A stretch of DNA of 40,590 nucleotides from an uncultured Bacilli bacterium (GCA_947598455.1 CANQFI010000001.1:1-40590); one strand, 5' to 3'. Shown: positions 1 to 9,245, numbered from the stretch's first letter. Program-made: numbers and translations. Notes: generated from the letters alone by a model not told the origin.

Positions 1-1463
1 TCAGTTACTATAACCGATTCTACTCTATATCCCTCTTTATAAGTTACTTCAATTGTTTGCTTTTGGCTAGCAAAAGATTGCTCATTAGCTTTTACTTCAC
101 CTTCACCTTCAACATTAACAATTATGTTATAAGGAATTGCATAGTGTTCAGTATTTGCTGAAACACCACAATTATTCAAACTATATGTTGGTACAGCCCT
201 TCCACTTTTACACATATTAGAAACATCACCATCAGTAACTAAAAAACCATATTTAGTTGTAGAAAGATAATCATATCCACCAACCTTATTATTAGATTCA
301 ATAGTTTGAACTACTTTACCATCAAAATCATAAATAACAATATCCCCATAATAATCATAATCTTCATAGTGTACACCAATAGCAACAATATAACCATTTA
401 CTATTTTAACATTTGTAAAATAATCATAGTTACTGTTTTCTTTTTCCCACACTATTTCACCATTACTATCTAATAAACCAATATATGCTCCATAATCGCC
501 ACTAGTGACACTCATCGTCATTATTTCATTATCTTCTTCTAATGCAACTGGTGATGGAGCTGGATAAAAATAATGCAACCAAGCATAATAGCTTTCAGTA
601 ACTTTAGAATAAGCAGTATTACCATTTACAGTATCAGCTGCTATATAATTAAAATAAGAATTTTCAAATAAATCGTCATATCCATAACGATTAAGGTAAT
701 CAAAATCTAAACCACTATATTCATCATAGAATTTTTCACAATAATAATATTCTGATCCGCAATAGTCATCATAATAATCAATATTTTCTTCAATAGTTAG
801 TTTAGCTAAATAATAAATACTAGGAAAATATTTTTTTACAACACTTTCATCTGTTTTAATCCTTTTAATAGTTTCTAAATTTAAATCAAAACTACGAACT
901 TCAAAATTTGCTCCTAATATATATAAACAATCATTAACAATTGATAATGTACTCATTCCATAACTAGGAGCAATATAATTGGCACGATATATAAAACTTT
1001 TATAATCATCATATTCATCAACAACATGTTCATGAGATAAATCATATTTCTCTTCAACATTAAAGTTATCATCTAATTTAATTAATTGGGGAGCTTCGTA
1101 ATAATAATCATCATCGTCGTCATATGTATAAAATTCAACTAACATATAAACATTATCATCATTAGTAATTGCATCAATAATGTACATATTATTAAGTTTT
1201 TTCTCACTAATTACATTACCATCTATATCATAATATCTAACATATGTAACAACATAATTATAATCATCATATGAATTATCACTATATATCGTTAAATATC
1301 CATCACGATATTGTAAATTTCTAAATAAACTCCCACCTCCATCTAAATTAATTGAATCTTTTTCACGCCAATCTAAAATAAATGGATCATCTTTTGCACT
1401 AACCACACCTATAAACATAAAGAAAAGACTCAGTAGAAGTATTGATATTTTACTTTTTTTCAT
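1..1463 (-). CDS. Secreted beta-propeller-like surface protein, 3' end cut by window edge
   Basis: An open frame of 487 complete codons runs from ATG at 1463 off the left edge without a stop. The N-terminus is a signal peptide (MKKSKISILLLSLFF, then a small-residue site before KDDPF). The body has recurring short strands of the type 'GDYGAYIGLLDSNGEIVWEK' and 'GYIVAIGV', as in WD40/PQQ-like propellers. The last visible residues (VNVEGEGEVKA, then YKEGYRVESVIV) begin a 'bacterial repeat' domain of the Flg_new_2/InlB-like type. The protein is a clear paralogue of the gene ending at 4272: same signal peptide (MKKSKI), same FILDW/FVIDW start of the mature part, same domain order. I therefore expect an E-N-P-N-T-like anchor beyond the edge. 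SD GAGG lies 8 bases before the ATG. It probably sits on the cell surface; its ligand is unknown. Confidence 0.85.
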   Translation of the reverse strand, partial: MKKSKISILLLSLFFMFIGVVSAKDDPFILDWREKDSINLDGGGSLFRNLQYRDGYLTIYSDNSYDDYNYVVTYVRYYDIDGNVISEKKLNNMYIIDAITNDDNVYMLVEFYTYDDDDDYYYEAPQLIKLDDNFNVEEKYDLSHEHVVDEYDDYKSFIYRANYIAPSYGMSTLSIVNDCLYILGANFEVRSFDLNLETIKRIKTDESVVKKYFPSIYYLAKLTIEENIDYYDDYCGSEYYYCEKFYDEYSGLDFDYLNRYGYDDLFENSYFNYIAADTVNGNTAYSKVTESYYAWLHYFYPAPSPVALEEDNEIMTMSVTSGDYGAYIGLLDSNGEIVWEKENSNYDYFTNVKIVNGYIVAIGVHYEDYDYYGDIVIYDFDGKVVQTIESNNKVGGYDYLSTTKYGFLVTDGDVSNMCKSGRAVPTYSLNNCGVSANTEHYAIPYNIIVNVEGEGEVKANEQSFASQKQTIEVTYKEGYRVESVIVT

Positions 1464-1488
1464 AATTAACCTCTATTCTAATAACAAG

Positions 1489-1518
1489 ATTATATCGTTT
1501 ATAGTCAAATAATGTCAA
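1489..1518 (-). promoter_or_regulatory. Sigma-A-type promoter of the left-edge surface protein
   Basis: On the minus strand TTGACA (1518-1513), an 18-base spacer and TATAAT (1494-1489) give a consensus promoter about 25 bases upstream of the start codon. The bases before and after the -10 (AAACGATATAAT, then TTATTAGAATAG) closely match those of the promoter at 5941-5969, so promoter and gene appear to have been duplicated together. Confidence 0.8.
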
Positions 1519-1551
1519 CTCGTCATTGAAATATTACATTACTTTACACAT

Positions 1552-1577
1552 AAAAAGACACTTTATTATTGTGTCTT
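1552..1577 (-). terminator. Rho-independent terminator after the glycosyltransferase remnant
   Basis: The minus-strand transcript reads AAGACAC, a 9-base loop, then GTGTCTTTTT. It ends the transcription unit that starts at the 5941-5969 promoter and separates it from the left-edge gene. Confidence 0.75.
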
Positions 1578-1578
1578 C

Positions 1579-2058
1579 TCAATTATATTTAAATCTAACT
1601 TTTAAATTATAAATACTTACTTTGCATATCATTTTTGAAACAAACTCAATACCTGCACAATTTAAATATATTTCATTTATTTTATCTTTTCTAAAGGCTA
1701 TAAATCCCCAATGAAAATATTTTACTAATGTTCTAAAAAATAAATTAACCAAACCAGATAAGTAAGAAATTCCTAAACGATGCAAAAAGACATTGCTCTT
1801 TTTCAATTTCTCCATTAGATCTATTACCTACTACTAGATAATAATCTTCATCTAATTTGTCTACAAACTTACCAATATCATAAAAATTATAACTCATATC
1901 AGCATCACCTATGATAATGTAATCTCCTTTAACATTCCTTATTCCATCAAGTAATTCATTATCATATCCTTTACCATACATTCAACTACTCTTCTTTATT
2001 TTTCTTAGTAATTTTAACAGAATTATCTGTGCTCCCATTATCACTTATTAATATTTAT
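1579..2058 (-). pseudogene. Family 2 glycosyltransferase remnant, truncated and frameshifted
   Basis: Three pieces of a GT2 glycosyltransferase (dolichol-phosphate-mannosyltransferase-like) lie in order but in three frames. The first piece (about 2053-1989) encodes ILISDNGSTDNS and ends in TAG. The second (1981-1745) holds GKGYDNELLDGI, GDYIIIGDADMSYNF and YYLVVGNRSNGEIEK, including the DAD metal/nucleotide-sugar motif. The third (1815-1579) holds FLHRLGISYLSGLVNLFFRT, FHWGFIAFRKD and the GIEFVSKMI segment. The second break is at an A run (TTGAAAAAGAGC, near 1800), where one indel would rejoin the frames. The first 30 or so residues of a normal GT2, with its IVIPxxNE start, are absent, and the remnant abuts the stop of the membrane protein at 2065. 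It was probably once a partner of that membrane protein in glycosylating a cell-envelope polymer. Sequencing error could explain one shift but not the missing N-terminus. Confidence 0.8.
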
Positions 2059-2064
2059 GATAAA

Positions 2065-3447
2065 TTATTTAGTTTTTCTTTTTTTAGACAATCTTGAATC
2101 TACTTTATTACTTTTTTCAATATCTCTTCCACGTTTAGACAAGGTATCAGTACTTTTAACTTCATAATTTACTCCCTCACAAACAATTAATATGATTACT
2201 ATTACTAATGGTAATAAAGCACGATAATCAAAAAATGAATGTTGGTAAGTATGAGCAAATAAAACAAGCATTCTTCCTATTCCAATCATACTAATTAATA
2301 ACAAAGAATTAATTAACTTTCTTTTTTCTTTATTCAATAAAAGTATATAAATCAAAGTAATTACAACTCCTACTGAGATAAAAGCTATCAAATTAGATTT
2401 ATTTAATATATTAAATGGAAATAAATTACAAAATATGTTTTTAAAAATATTACCTAATATTTCAAATAAATTATAATCATAACCTAAATCATATATTCTA
2501 ATACTGGCCATATTTCCAATATTAAACACTTGATTAAAACCTAATACAATTATTGATAAAATCCATTTAATAACATATGTCATTGCATACGATACTAACC
2601 ATATCAAAGTAGACTTTATAATAAATAATATATTTTCTTTAGTACCTATCTTTTTCTCTTTATTATTTAAATAAACATAAAGTAATAAAGGAATTGTTAA
2701 TGCTAGTGTTTCACAAGTTAAAAAATCAAAAAAGCACGAACATAAACCACTAGCTATTAACAAATAAGTAAAATATTCTTTCTTTTTATTATAAATTTTC
2801 ATTGTTACTATTGATGAAATCAACATAACAATAAAGATAAAGAAATATTCAAAACATAATGGAATAATAGCAAAATTAATAGCTATCAAACCACCAACAA
2901 AAGCTATTAATAATCCTTTTGACTTTTTAAATATTAAATATAATAAATATAAAGTTAATAAAGTAATAATAATTATATTTATTAATTTTATTTCTTTTAC
3001 ATTAAAAATTGTTAATAAAGGTTTAATATAAATAATAGATCCATGCCAGTACCTTGAATATTCGAAATTAGGCACCACAGTATCATCAGTAACACAACGC
3101 TCTAAACTTCCTGAATATCCCATAAAAATATTCAAAAAAAATTTCATTAAGACTTGAGCTTTAAAATAACTATAATATTTATTATTAGCATTCCATATCA
3201 TATTAAGTGTCAACAAATCTATATTATCATCAATCATCAAAGATTCAATAAGATATTTATTATCTGAGTATTTTATTTTATCATTATCGATCATTAAATA
3301 ATATTTTCTGTCACCATAATAATCAATAGATTCTTTAATATTATTCTCTATATATTTATTAGGTATACGAATTACTAAAGCCTGTAAAATAAATAAAGCA
3401 AAAATTAATCCTAAGAAAAAAGAGATATATTTAATGACTTTTTTCAT
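2065..3447 (-). CDS. Polytopic membrane protein, possible GT-C-type glycosyltransferase
   Basis: A 460-aa protein with one N-terminal membrane segment (FFLGLIFALFILQALV), an extracytoplasmic region of about 140 residues, then roughly nine hydrophobic helices and a basic tail rich in Lys/Arg (SRLSKKRKTK). The loop motifs YWHGS and HSFFDYRALLPLV, in a protein directly followed by a GT2 remnant, suggest a lipid-linked-sugar transferase or flippase-like envelope protein. I recognise no catalytic signature, so this is inference from topology and neighbourhood. Its ATG shares one base with the stop of the upstream gene (TAATG), which indicates translational coupling. If the GT2 remnant was its donor-making partner, this gene may be losing its function. 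Confidence 0.6.
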   Translation of the reverse strand: MKKVIKYISFFLGLIFALFILQALVIRIPNKYIENNIKESIDYYGDRKYYLMIDNDKIKYSDNKYLIESLMIDDNIDLLTLNMIWNANNKYYSYFKAQVLMKFFLNIFMGYSGSLERCVTDDTVVPNFEYSRYWHGSIIYIKPLLTIFNVKEIKLINIIIITLLTLYLLYLIFKKSKGLLIAFVGGLIAINFAIIPLCFEYFFIFIVMLISSIVTMKIYNKKKEYFTYLLIASGLCSCFFDFLTCETLALTIPLLLYVYLNNKEKKIGTKENILFIIKSTLIWLVSYAMTYVIKWILSIIVLGFNQVFNIGNMASIRIYDLGYDYNLFEILGNIFKNIFCNLFPFNILNKSNLIAFISVGVVITLIYILLLNKEKRKLINSLLLISMIGIGRMLVLFAHTYQHSFFDYRALLPLVIVIILIVCEGVNYEVKSTDTLSKRGRDIEKSNKVDSRLSKKRKTK

Positions 3448-4247
3448 TATTTATATCCTTTTTTTCTTTTTTCATAAACTATAACTACTAATGCACTAGA
3501 TATTATTGCAACAACAAGAATAATTGATGATACAAAAGAACTTGTATTCGGATTTTCAATAACCTGTTCCACTGGCTTTTTCTCTGGTTCAGGTTCGGGT
3601 TCAGGTTCTGGCTCTGGTTCAGGTTCAGAAGTTTCAACTGGAACTTCTTTTAGTAAAACAAGATTATCAGATACCACTCTGCCAGAATAATATACTCTAT
3701 GTAAGAATTCACAAAGATCACTAAATTCGTCAGCAGTTTCAGAATTATAACGACAAAGTTGATATGTTAAATTATTCTCATCATATAGATTTTCAGCTGG
3801 TATACGTTTCCACTTAGTAACTTCTTCCAACTTTGGAATTGTATATTTCTCTCCATCAACAGTAACTTTTTTACCACCATTATTTAATTCATTATAATAT
3901 CCACACACTCCAGAACCAATATATGTTTCTAAAGCATTATCCTTAACAAATGACTTAACATAAGTACCAATTCTATATTTTACATTTTTTTCTAAACCAC
4001 AAGAAGCAAATTCAGCTTCATATATCAATTGATCATTTTTATCAAAATATAGAAAAGAATAAATAGATCCATAATTTTCATAATAACGTGATGGCTTTAA
4101 ATCTATTGAATCATTTCTATTATAAAACTTAATATCATCTTCATCTAACAATTTTTCATATTCTGTTATTTCATAAGCATTAACTTTTAAAACAAAGCCA
4201 AAAATAACAAATAATAAAACTAACAATATTTTATTCACATTTTTCAT
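3447..4247 (-). CDS. Secreted protein with Pro-Glu repeat and ENPNT/TM anchor-like tail
   Basis: 266 aa. A signal peptide (LLVLLFVIFGFVLKVNA, cleavage near residue 24) is followed by a globular region of about 180 residues with four cysteines that could form disulfides. Then come a stiff (EP)n linker (about residues 208-222) and the C-terminal tail: ENPNTSS at about 231-237, a hydrophobic helix and EKRKKGYK. The tail has the three-part layout of sortase signals, but the motif is E-N-P-N-T rather than LPxTG. The gene 4272-5912 ends in the same motif. I do not recognise the globular domain. SD GAGG precedes the ATG. The gene lies 24 bases after its upstream neighbour in the same transcription unit. 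Confidence 0.75.
   Translation of the reverse strand: MKNVNKILLVLLFVIFGFVLKVNAYEITEYEKLLDEDDIKFYNRNDSIDLKPSRYYENYGSIYSFLYFDKNDQLIYEAEFASCGLEKNVKYRIGTYVKSFVKDNALETYIGSGVCGYYNELNNGGKKVTVDGEKYTIPKLEEVTKWKRIPAENLYDENNLTYQLCRYNSETADEFSDLCEFLHRVYYSGRVVSDNLVLLKEVPVETSEPEPEPEPEPEPEPEKKPVEQVIENPNTSSFVSSIILVVAIISSALVVIVYEKRKKGYK
3578..3630. repeat. Hexameric coding repeat for (Pro-Glu)n
   Basis: Degenerate copies of ggttca/ggttcg/ggttct encode about eight alternating Glu-Pro pairs in the surface protein at 3447-4247. Such a short tandem repeat can change length by slippage, which would alter the reach of the linker above the membrane. Confidence 0.7.
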
Positions 4248-4271
4248 AATTCTATCTACCTCAACTTAACA

Positions 4272-5912
4272 TTATTTTAAGAATTTAATTTTTTTATAAT
4301 TTCTATAAGTTATAACTCCAAGTACTATTACTATTAAACCTAATCCTGTTATTGAAATAGCTGCTGTATTAGGATTTTCTATTACATTTTCAACTACATT
4401 CTTAAATGTAACATCTATAGTAACATTACTATCTGGCATATAGAATTTATTATTTTTAACTTCTATTTCATTACCATTTTCATCAATAACTAATATTTGC
4501 TCAACTAACCATCCAAATTTTGGTGAGACTTTGATTTCTACTTCTTCACCAACATAAGCATCTTCAACTACATCTACTTCACCTTCACCAGTTGTTAAAA
4601 CACTAATATTATATGGTAACTGATATACCTCTGTAGTTGTATCCAAAGCACAATTATAACACTCTTCAGCAGTCATATATATTTCATCTAATTCATATCT
4701 GCTTTCATCAGATATTCCTCCATATAAATCATCTACCGTTACTTCATAGCAATCATCAAAGTCTGTAACATTCTTTGAAACTATAAAACCATTTTTAGTT
4801 GGAACTAAATTTGAGAATCCAACTACTTTATTGGTAATATTTTGAACTAAATTACCAGCTAAATCATAAACTAATATTTCAGTCCCATCTTCAGATAAAC
4901 CAATAGCTACAACATAATCACCTATTAATTTAACATTAATAGCTAATAAATCATATTCTAAATCTTTTTCCCATAGCTTATTACCATCAGCATCAGTAAG
5001 ACCAATATTACCAGCTAAGTCACAAGTTTTTTCACCATCTGATGGATAAAATGTTTCATCTAAATTATATACCCTATAATCAGCAACTATACTAGCAATA
5101 TCTGGAACACAAGATAAACTAGTATAAGCTATATTCTGATCATTACTATCAAGACTAATAATTCCGTTAAACATATCATCACTTAGCTTAGAAGTATAAT
5201 AAAATTGTTCAAAGTATTTTTTCACTTTAGAACTTTCAGGATTTTTTGAAGGAGCAAAAAGTAAAAAATCATTTAAATTAGTATCTATCTCAAAAGTAGA
5301 ATAACCATAACTAAGGATATAAATGGTATCATCTACAACCGTCATTGTATTATATCCTAGAATCTTACCTAAAAACTGAATTCTAACTATCATTGAATAT
5401 AATACATTACCATATCCGTAATAATAACCTGGATAATTTTCAAAATCACTTTCTTTAAAAACATAATCACTTGTTTCTTTAAGATTACTATTATATTTAA
5501 CAATATATAAGCCAACTTCTTCATCATAATAATCAGAATCCGTAAGATTAAATGCTTGAACAGACTTTTGTAATCTTAAATCAGCTTGTAAAGCATAGAT
5601 ATATTCACCATCAGTAACAGCATTAATTACAATTTGATTATCTAAAACTTCTTCCTTTTCTAAATTACCATTATGATCATATTTTCTCATAACCGTTTCT
5701 GTAGTACCATCATAACTATTCATATTAACATGAAATGTTACATAACCATCACCATAAACTAAATTTGTATCAACCATACCAGCTAACCCGTATGTTATAT
5801 TCTTATTGTTATCGTTCCAATCTATAACAAATGGATTTTTTCTTGCTTCAACAACACCAACAAACATAAACATCAAGACACATATAAAAATTAATATTTT
5901 ACTTTTCTTCAC
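4272..5912 (-). CDS. Secreted beta-propeller-like surface protein with ENPNT/TM tail
   Basis: 546 aa. It starts with GTG at 5912 (SD AGGAG, 9 bases upstream). The signal peptide is MKKSKILIFICVLMFMFVGV with a site near residue 23. Residues about 25-430 contain propeller-like strands (GDYVVAIGLSEDGTEILVYD; NGFIVSKN). Residues about 440-505 form a bacterial repeat domain (TTGEGEVDVVEDAYVGEEV; FYMPDSNVTIDVTFK), a family known from surface proteins. The C-terminus has ENPNTAA at 512-518, a hydrophobic helix and a basic tail. It is a paralogue of the left-edge gene and shares its anchor motif with the next gene downstream. It is the first gene of a unit that runs through 3447-4247, the membrane protein and the GT2 remnant. 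The ligand or substrate is unknown. Confidence 0.8.
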   Translation of the reverse strand: MKKSKILIFICVLMFMFVGVVEARKNPFVIDWNDNNKNITYGLAGMVDTNLVYGDGYVTFHVNMNSYDGTTETVMRKYDHNGNLEKEEVLDNQIVINAVTDGEYIYALQADLRLQKSVQAFNLTDSDYYDEEVGLYIVKYNSNLKETSDYVFKESDFENYPGYYYGYGNVLYSMIVRIQFLGKILGYNTMTVVDDTIYILSYGYSTFEIDTNLNDFLLFAPSKNPESSKVKKYFEQFYYTSKLSDDMFNGIISLDSNDQNIAYTSLSCVPDIASIVADYRVYNLDETFYPSDGEKTCDLAGNIGLTDADGNKLWEKDLEYDLLAINVKLIGDYVVAIGLSEDGTEILVYDLAGNLVQNITNKVVGFSNLVPTKNGFIVSKNVTDFDDCYEVTVDDLYGGISDESRYELDEIYMTAEECYNCALDTTTEVYQLPYNISVLTTGEGEVDVVEDAYVGEEVEIKVSPKFGWLVEQILVIDENGNEIEVKNNKFYMPDSNVTIDVTFKNVVENVIENPNTAAISITGLGLIVIVLGVITYRNYKKIKFLK

Positions 5913-5940
5913 TTTACAATACTCCTATTCTACTAATAAA

Positions 5941-5969
5941 ATTATATCGTTTTTAAGTAAAATATTCAA
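5941..5969 (-). promoter_or_regulatory. Sigma-A-type promoter of the surface-protein operon
   Basis: TTGAAT (5969-5964), a 17-base spacer and TATAAT (5946-5941) on the minus strand, followed by TTTATTAGTAGAATAGGAG. The -10 region and early leader resemble the promoter at 1489-1518. Confidence 0.75.
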
Positions 5970-5994
5970 CTATTATTAAGACATATTTCAAGTT

Positions 5995-6018
5995 AAAAAA
6001 AGACACTACTTGTGTCTT
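5995..6018 (-). terminator. Rho-independent terminator of the rlmN-rpe operon
   Basis: Minus-strand AAGACAC, a short loop, GTGTCTTTTTTT, a few bases after the rpe stop codon. Confidence 0.85.
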
Positions 6019-6022
6019 GTGC

Positions 6023-6661
6023 TTATCTTATAGTTTCAATCTGTTTTTCATAATCATCAGCCTTAACTACATAAGAACCACTAACTACCATATCAGCTCC
6101 TGCTTCTTTAACTAATTTAGCCGTCTTATCATTAATTCCCCCATCAACACTAATTATAAAATGATAATTATTCTCTTCTCTAATATCTCTAAGCGTTTCA
6201 ATTTTATACAAAATATCTTCTATAAATTCTTGACCACCCTTACCAGGATGAACACTCATAACTAATACTTGATCAACACTTTTTAATAACGGAACTATAT
6301 GACTTACTTTTGTTTCTGGATTAATAGCAATACCAACTTTCATTGAAGTATGTCTTATCATATTAATAACATCAATTGGGCGACGATGTGACTCATAATG
6401 AATAGTTAAATATTCTACATTAGGTAATTTAGTAAAATCTCTAACATATTTATTTGGTGAGCAACACATTAAATGAATATCTAACTTTTTATTTACATTT
6501 TTTAATATTTTCTTTAAATCAGATATAGCATACGTTGTATTAGGTACGAATACTCCATCCATCATATCAACATGTATATAATCAGCACTTGATTCATCTA
6601 TTTTTTTAATTGTCGTTTCCAAATTTTCTTTAAGTGATAAAAACGATACTGCTACTTTCAT
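6023..6661 (-). CDS. rpe: Ribulose-phosphate 3-epimerase
   Basis: 212 aa, normal length for the family. It interconverts D-ribulose 5-phosphate and D-xylulose 5-phosphate in the cytosolic pentose phosphate pathway. The TIM-barrel signatures are present: SADYIHVDMMDGVFVPN, KLDIHLM, VLVMSVHPGKGGQEF and ISVDGGIN; these carry the metal-binding His/Asp residues and the phosphate-binding glycines. The usual NPGFGGQ loop reads HPGKGGQ here, a mild substitution. The ATG overlaps the rsgA stop (ATGA), so the two are translationally coupled. The order prkC-rsgA-rpe is the one known from Bacillus. Confidence 0.95.
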   Translation of the reverse strand: MKVAVSFLSLKENLETTIKKIDESSADYIHVDMMDGVFVPNTTYAISDLKKILKNVNKKLDIHLMCCSPNKYVRDFTKLPNVEYLTIHYESHRRPIDVINMIRHTSMKVGIAINPETKVSHIVPLLKSVDQVLVMSVHPGKGGQEFIEDILYKIETLRDIREENNYHFIISVDGGINDKTAKLVKEAGADMVVSGSYVVKADDYEKQIETIR

Positions 6662-7491
6662 TTTTCCAACCCTTTCAAAAACAATAGATAATTATTATAT
6701 CTTGATTGTAATATTCTTTTATCTTCTAATGCCTCTTTAACTTTACATCCTATTTCTTTATTATGCATACAATCTCTAAATTTACATTCATAATTACTAA
6801 ATTCAATAAAACTATCTCTTAAATCTTCTTTACTCATACCTTTTAAATCAATAACAGAAAAACCAGGAGTATCAACAATATAACCATCAGCTATGCTATA
6901 AAGTTCAACATGTCTTGTCGTATGTTTACCTCTTCCTAAAGCTTTACTTATTTCATCAGTTTTTATATTTAAACTATCATCCATACGATTAAGTAAACTA
7001 CTTTTACCAGCTCCTGTTTGTCCCGCTAAAACAACAATTTTATTCTTTATAATCTTTTTTATACCAACTGTATCATTATTATAAACTACTCTAATTCCAA
7101 TCATTTCATAATATAGACGTAACTTTTCAATTTGCTCTTTTTCAACTTCGTTTAATAAATCTAACTTTGTAAAGCAAATCACTGGTTCAATATCATTAAA
7201 TGTTATTACACTAATTAATTTATCTAGTAAATTTAAGTCTAAATTCGGTGCCTTAGTACTAGTAACTATAAAAGCCAAATCCACATTTGCCACAACTGGT
7301 CTAGTTAACTCGTTTTTTCGTGGTAAAACGTCGATAATTAAATTATTATCAGGATCAATTATTACATTATCACCGACCATTGGTGATATATTATCTTTTC
7401 TAAATTTACCTCTTGCACTACATCCATATAACATATCACCAACTTTAACGGTATATAAATTTCTGATAATTCTAATTATTTGACCTTCCAT
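6658..7491 (-). CDS. rsgA: Ribosome small-subunit GTPase RsgA
   Basis: 277 aa. A circularly permuted GTPase that acts in late maturation of the 30S subunit. An N-terminal OB fold (about 1-65) is followed by G4 (CFTKLDL), G1 (LAGQTGAGKSSLLN), a Thr-rich switch (GKHTTRHV) and G3 (VDTPGF), in the permuted G4-G1-G3 order. A C-terminal zinc knuckle has Cys, Cys, His, Cys (YECKFRDCMHNKEIGC). The open frame begins with GTG at 7494, but SD AGGTGA lies only one base before that GTG. The adjacent ATG at 7491 has a workable spacing and gives MEGQIIRII, the usual N-terminus, so I chose 7491. It lies directly after the prkC stop. Confidence 0.95.
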   Translation of the reverse strand: MEGQIIRIIRNLYTVKVGDMLYGCSARGKFRKDNISPMVGDNVIIDPDNNLIIDVLPRKNELTRPVVANVDLAFIVTSTKAPNLDLNLLDKLISVITFNDIEPVICFTKLDLLNEVEKEQIEKLRLYYEMIGIRVVYNNDTVGIKKIIKNKIVVLAGQTGAGKSSLLNRMDDSLNIKTDEISKALGRGKHTTRHVELYSIADGYIVDTPGFSVIDLKGMSKEDLRDSFIEFSNYECKFRDCMHNKEIGCKVKEALEDKRILQSRYNNYLLFLKGLEK

Positions 7492-7499
7492 CACGTCAC

Positions 7500-9245
7500 C
7501 TATTCACAATATTCATCTAAAGGATTACATTCTACTTCAACAGGTGCTACTGCTACTTCAATAGTTAATGTAGTATCTTTAGCTACTGTATACCCTTTAG
7601 CTCTACTTTGTTTAATAATTGTCCCTTCATCATAACTCGAATCTTCTACTTCATTAATATTTAATTTAACTCCATATTTATCACAGAACTTTTGAACATC
7701 ATCTACAGTATAAGTACCATCCGTAAAATCAGGATATTGTGTAACTATATCAGGTACATATAAAGTAATACTACTCTTAGACCCTAATTTTGTTCCAGCT
7801 TCTACGTCTTGTCCAATTATTGTATCTTCTTCATATTTATCAGGATCACTTACTTCTTCTTTCTTTATATAAACCATAATTCCATAAGCTTCAAGTTCAC
7901 CTTTTACTTCACGATAATTACGTCCTGTATAATCCTCAATTTCATGCTTAGAATCTCCTGTTGAAACATAGATTGTTACAACAGTTCCATTAGTTCTCTT
8001 TGAACCTGATGCTGGATTAGTTTTAACAACTAAACCTGCTTCAATACTATCATCACTTACTTCAACTTGTTCATCTGCAACTTCAAAACCTGCATCTTGT
8101 AAATCAGTTATAACTTCACTAACAGTTTTACCAGCAACTTCAGGAACAATAATAACTTTTGGATTAAGCATTCCTTTAACAAAGAACATCAATACCGTAA
8201 CTACTAAAATTAAACATACAAAAATAGATGTTAAAAATATTAATAACTTATTTTCTTTTTTAATATCTTCATCAGTTACTTGTTTTACAGAAACCTCATC
8301 TTTATCTACTTTATTTTCACTTTCCTCAACTGTTATTGCTTGTTCTACTTGTTTAGTAAACTTTTTATTATCACCATCCAATTCTGGATATTGATATTCA
8401 TACCTTGGTTCATTTAATCTTGACTCATCTAAACAAGTAGATAAATCTTCATACATTTCTCTTGCATCATTATATCTATTTTTCGGATTTTTAGCTGCAC
8501 TCTTCAAAATAATATTTTCTACACTTTGTGGAATATCTGGTAATATTTCTCTAATACTTGGAAGCGGTTCTTTTAAATGCTTTAAAGCTATTTCTACTGC
8601 ATTATCACCACGATATGGTAATGTTCCTGTTAAAAGTTCATACATCAAAATACCCATTGAATAAATATCACTTTTTAAGGTACTTCCCTTACCACTAGCT
8701 TGTTCTGGTGGTAAATAATGAACTGACCCCATAACTGAATTAGTTTGCGTAAGTTGTGTAGCATTCATCGCCATTGCAATTCCAAAATCAGTTATTTTAA
8801 CTAAACCATTTTCTAATATCATAATATTTTGTGGTTTAATATCACGATGAATTATATATGAATCATGCGCAACAGATAACCCATCAGCAATTTGACTCAT
8901 AATATCAACAACTTCCGAAATCGTTAACTTACCACGTTTTTTAAGCAAATCTTTTAAATTCTTACCTTCAATATATTCCATGACAATAAAATATTGTCCA
9001 TTATCATCCCCAACATCATAAACTTCTACTATATTAGGATGACTTAAACTACTAGCATTTAACGCTTCTCTTTGAAATCTTCTAACAAACTTTTCATCAT
9101 TAGACAAATCTCCACGAAGAACTTTAACAGCAACATCTCTATCTAAAATTGTATCATAAGCTAAATAAACATTAGCCATTCCACCTTCACCAATAGATTT
9201 AATTATCTGATAGCGATCATTAATCTTCTGACCTTTCATTATCAT
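7500..9245 (-). CDS. prkC: PASTA-domain serine/threonine protein kinase
   Basis: 581 aa. A cytoplasmic kinase domain (about 8-275) shows the Gly loop GEGGMANVYLAYD, VAVKVLR with the ATP-binding Lys, the catalytic loop HRDIKPQN, and DFGIAMAMN. A Lys/Glu-rich juxtamembrane linker is followed by one helix (LLIFLTSIFVCLILVVTVLM, about 331-350). Three extracellular PASTA repeats (about 358-565) follow, each ending in a strand such as VVTIYVST, SITLYV or TLTIEVA. PASTA kinases bind peptidoglycan fragments and lipid II and adjust cell-wall synthesis and division. The ATG overlaps the stop of prpC (ATGA). An in-frame ATG at 9239 is a second possible start, but 9245 is better placed relative to GGTGA. 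Confidence 0.95.
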   Translation of the reverse strand: MIMKGQKINDRYQIIKSIGEGGMANVYLAYDTILDRDVAVKVLRGDLSNDEKFVRRFQREALNASSLSHPNIVEVYDVGDDNGQYFIVMEYIEGKNLKDLLKKRGKLTISEVVDIMSQIADGLSVAHDSYIIHRDIKPQNIMILENGLVKITDFGIAMAMNATQLTQTNSVMGSVHYLPPEQASGKGSTLKSDIYSMGILMYELLTGTLPYRGDNAVEIALKHLKEPLPSIREILPDIPQSVENIILKSAAKNPKNRYNDAREMYEDLSTCLDESRLNEPRYEYQYPELDGDNKKFTKQVEQAITVEESENKVDKDEVSVKQVTDEDIKKENKLLIFLTSIFVCLILVVTVLMFFVKGMLNPKVIIVPEVAGKTVSEVITDLQDAGFEVADEQVEVSDDSIEAGLVVKTNPASGSKRTNGTVVTIYVSTGDSKHEIEDYTGRNYREVKGELEAYGIMVYIKKEEVSDPDKYEEDTIIGQDVEAGTKLGSKSSITLYVPDIVTQYPDFTDGTYTVDDVQKFCDKYGVKLNINEVEDSSYDEGTIIKQSRAKGYTVAKDTTLTIEVAVAPVEVECNPLDEYCE

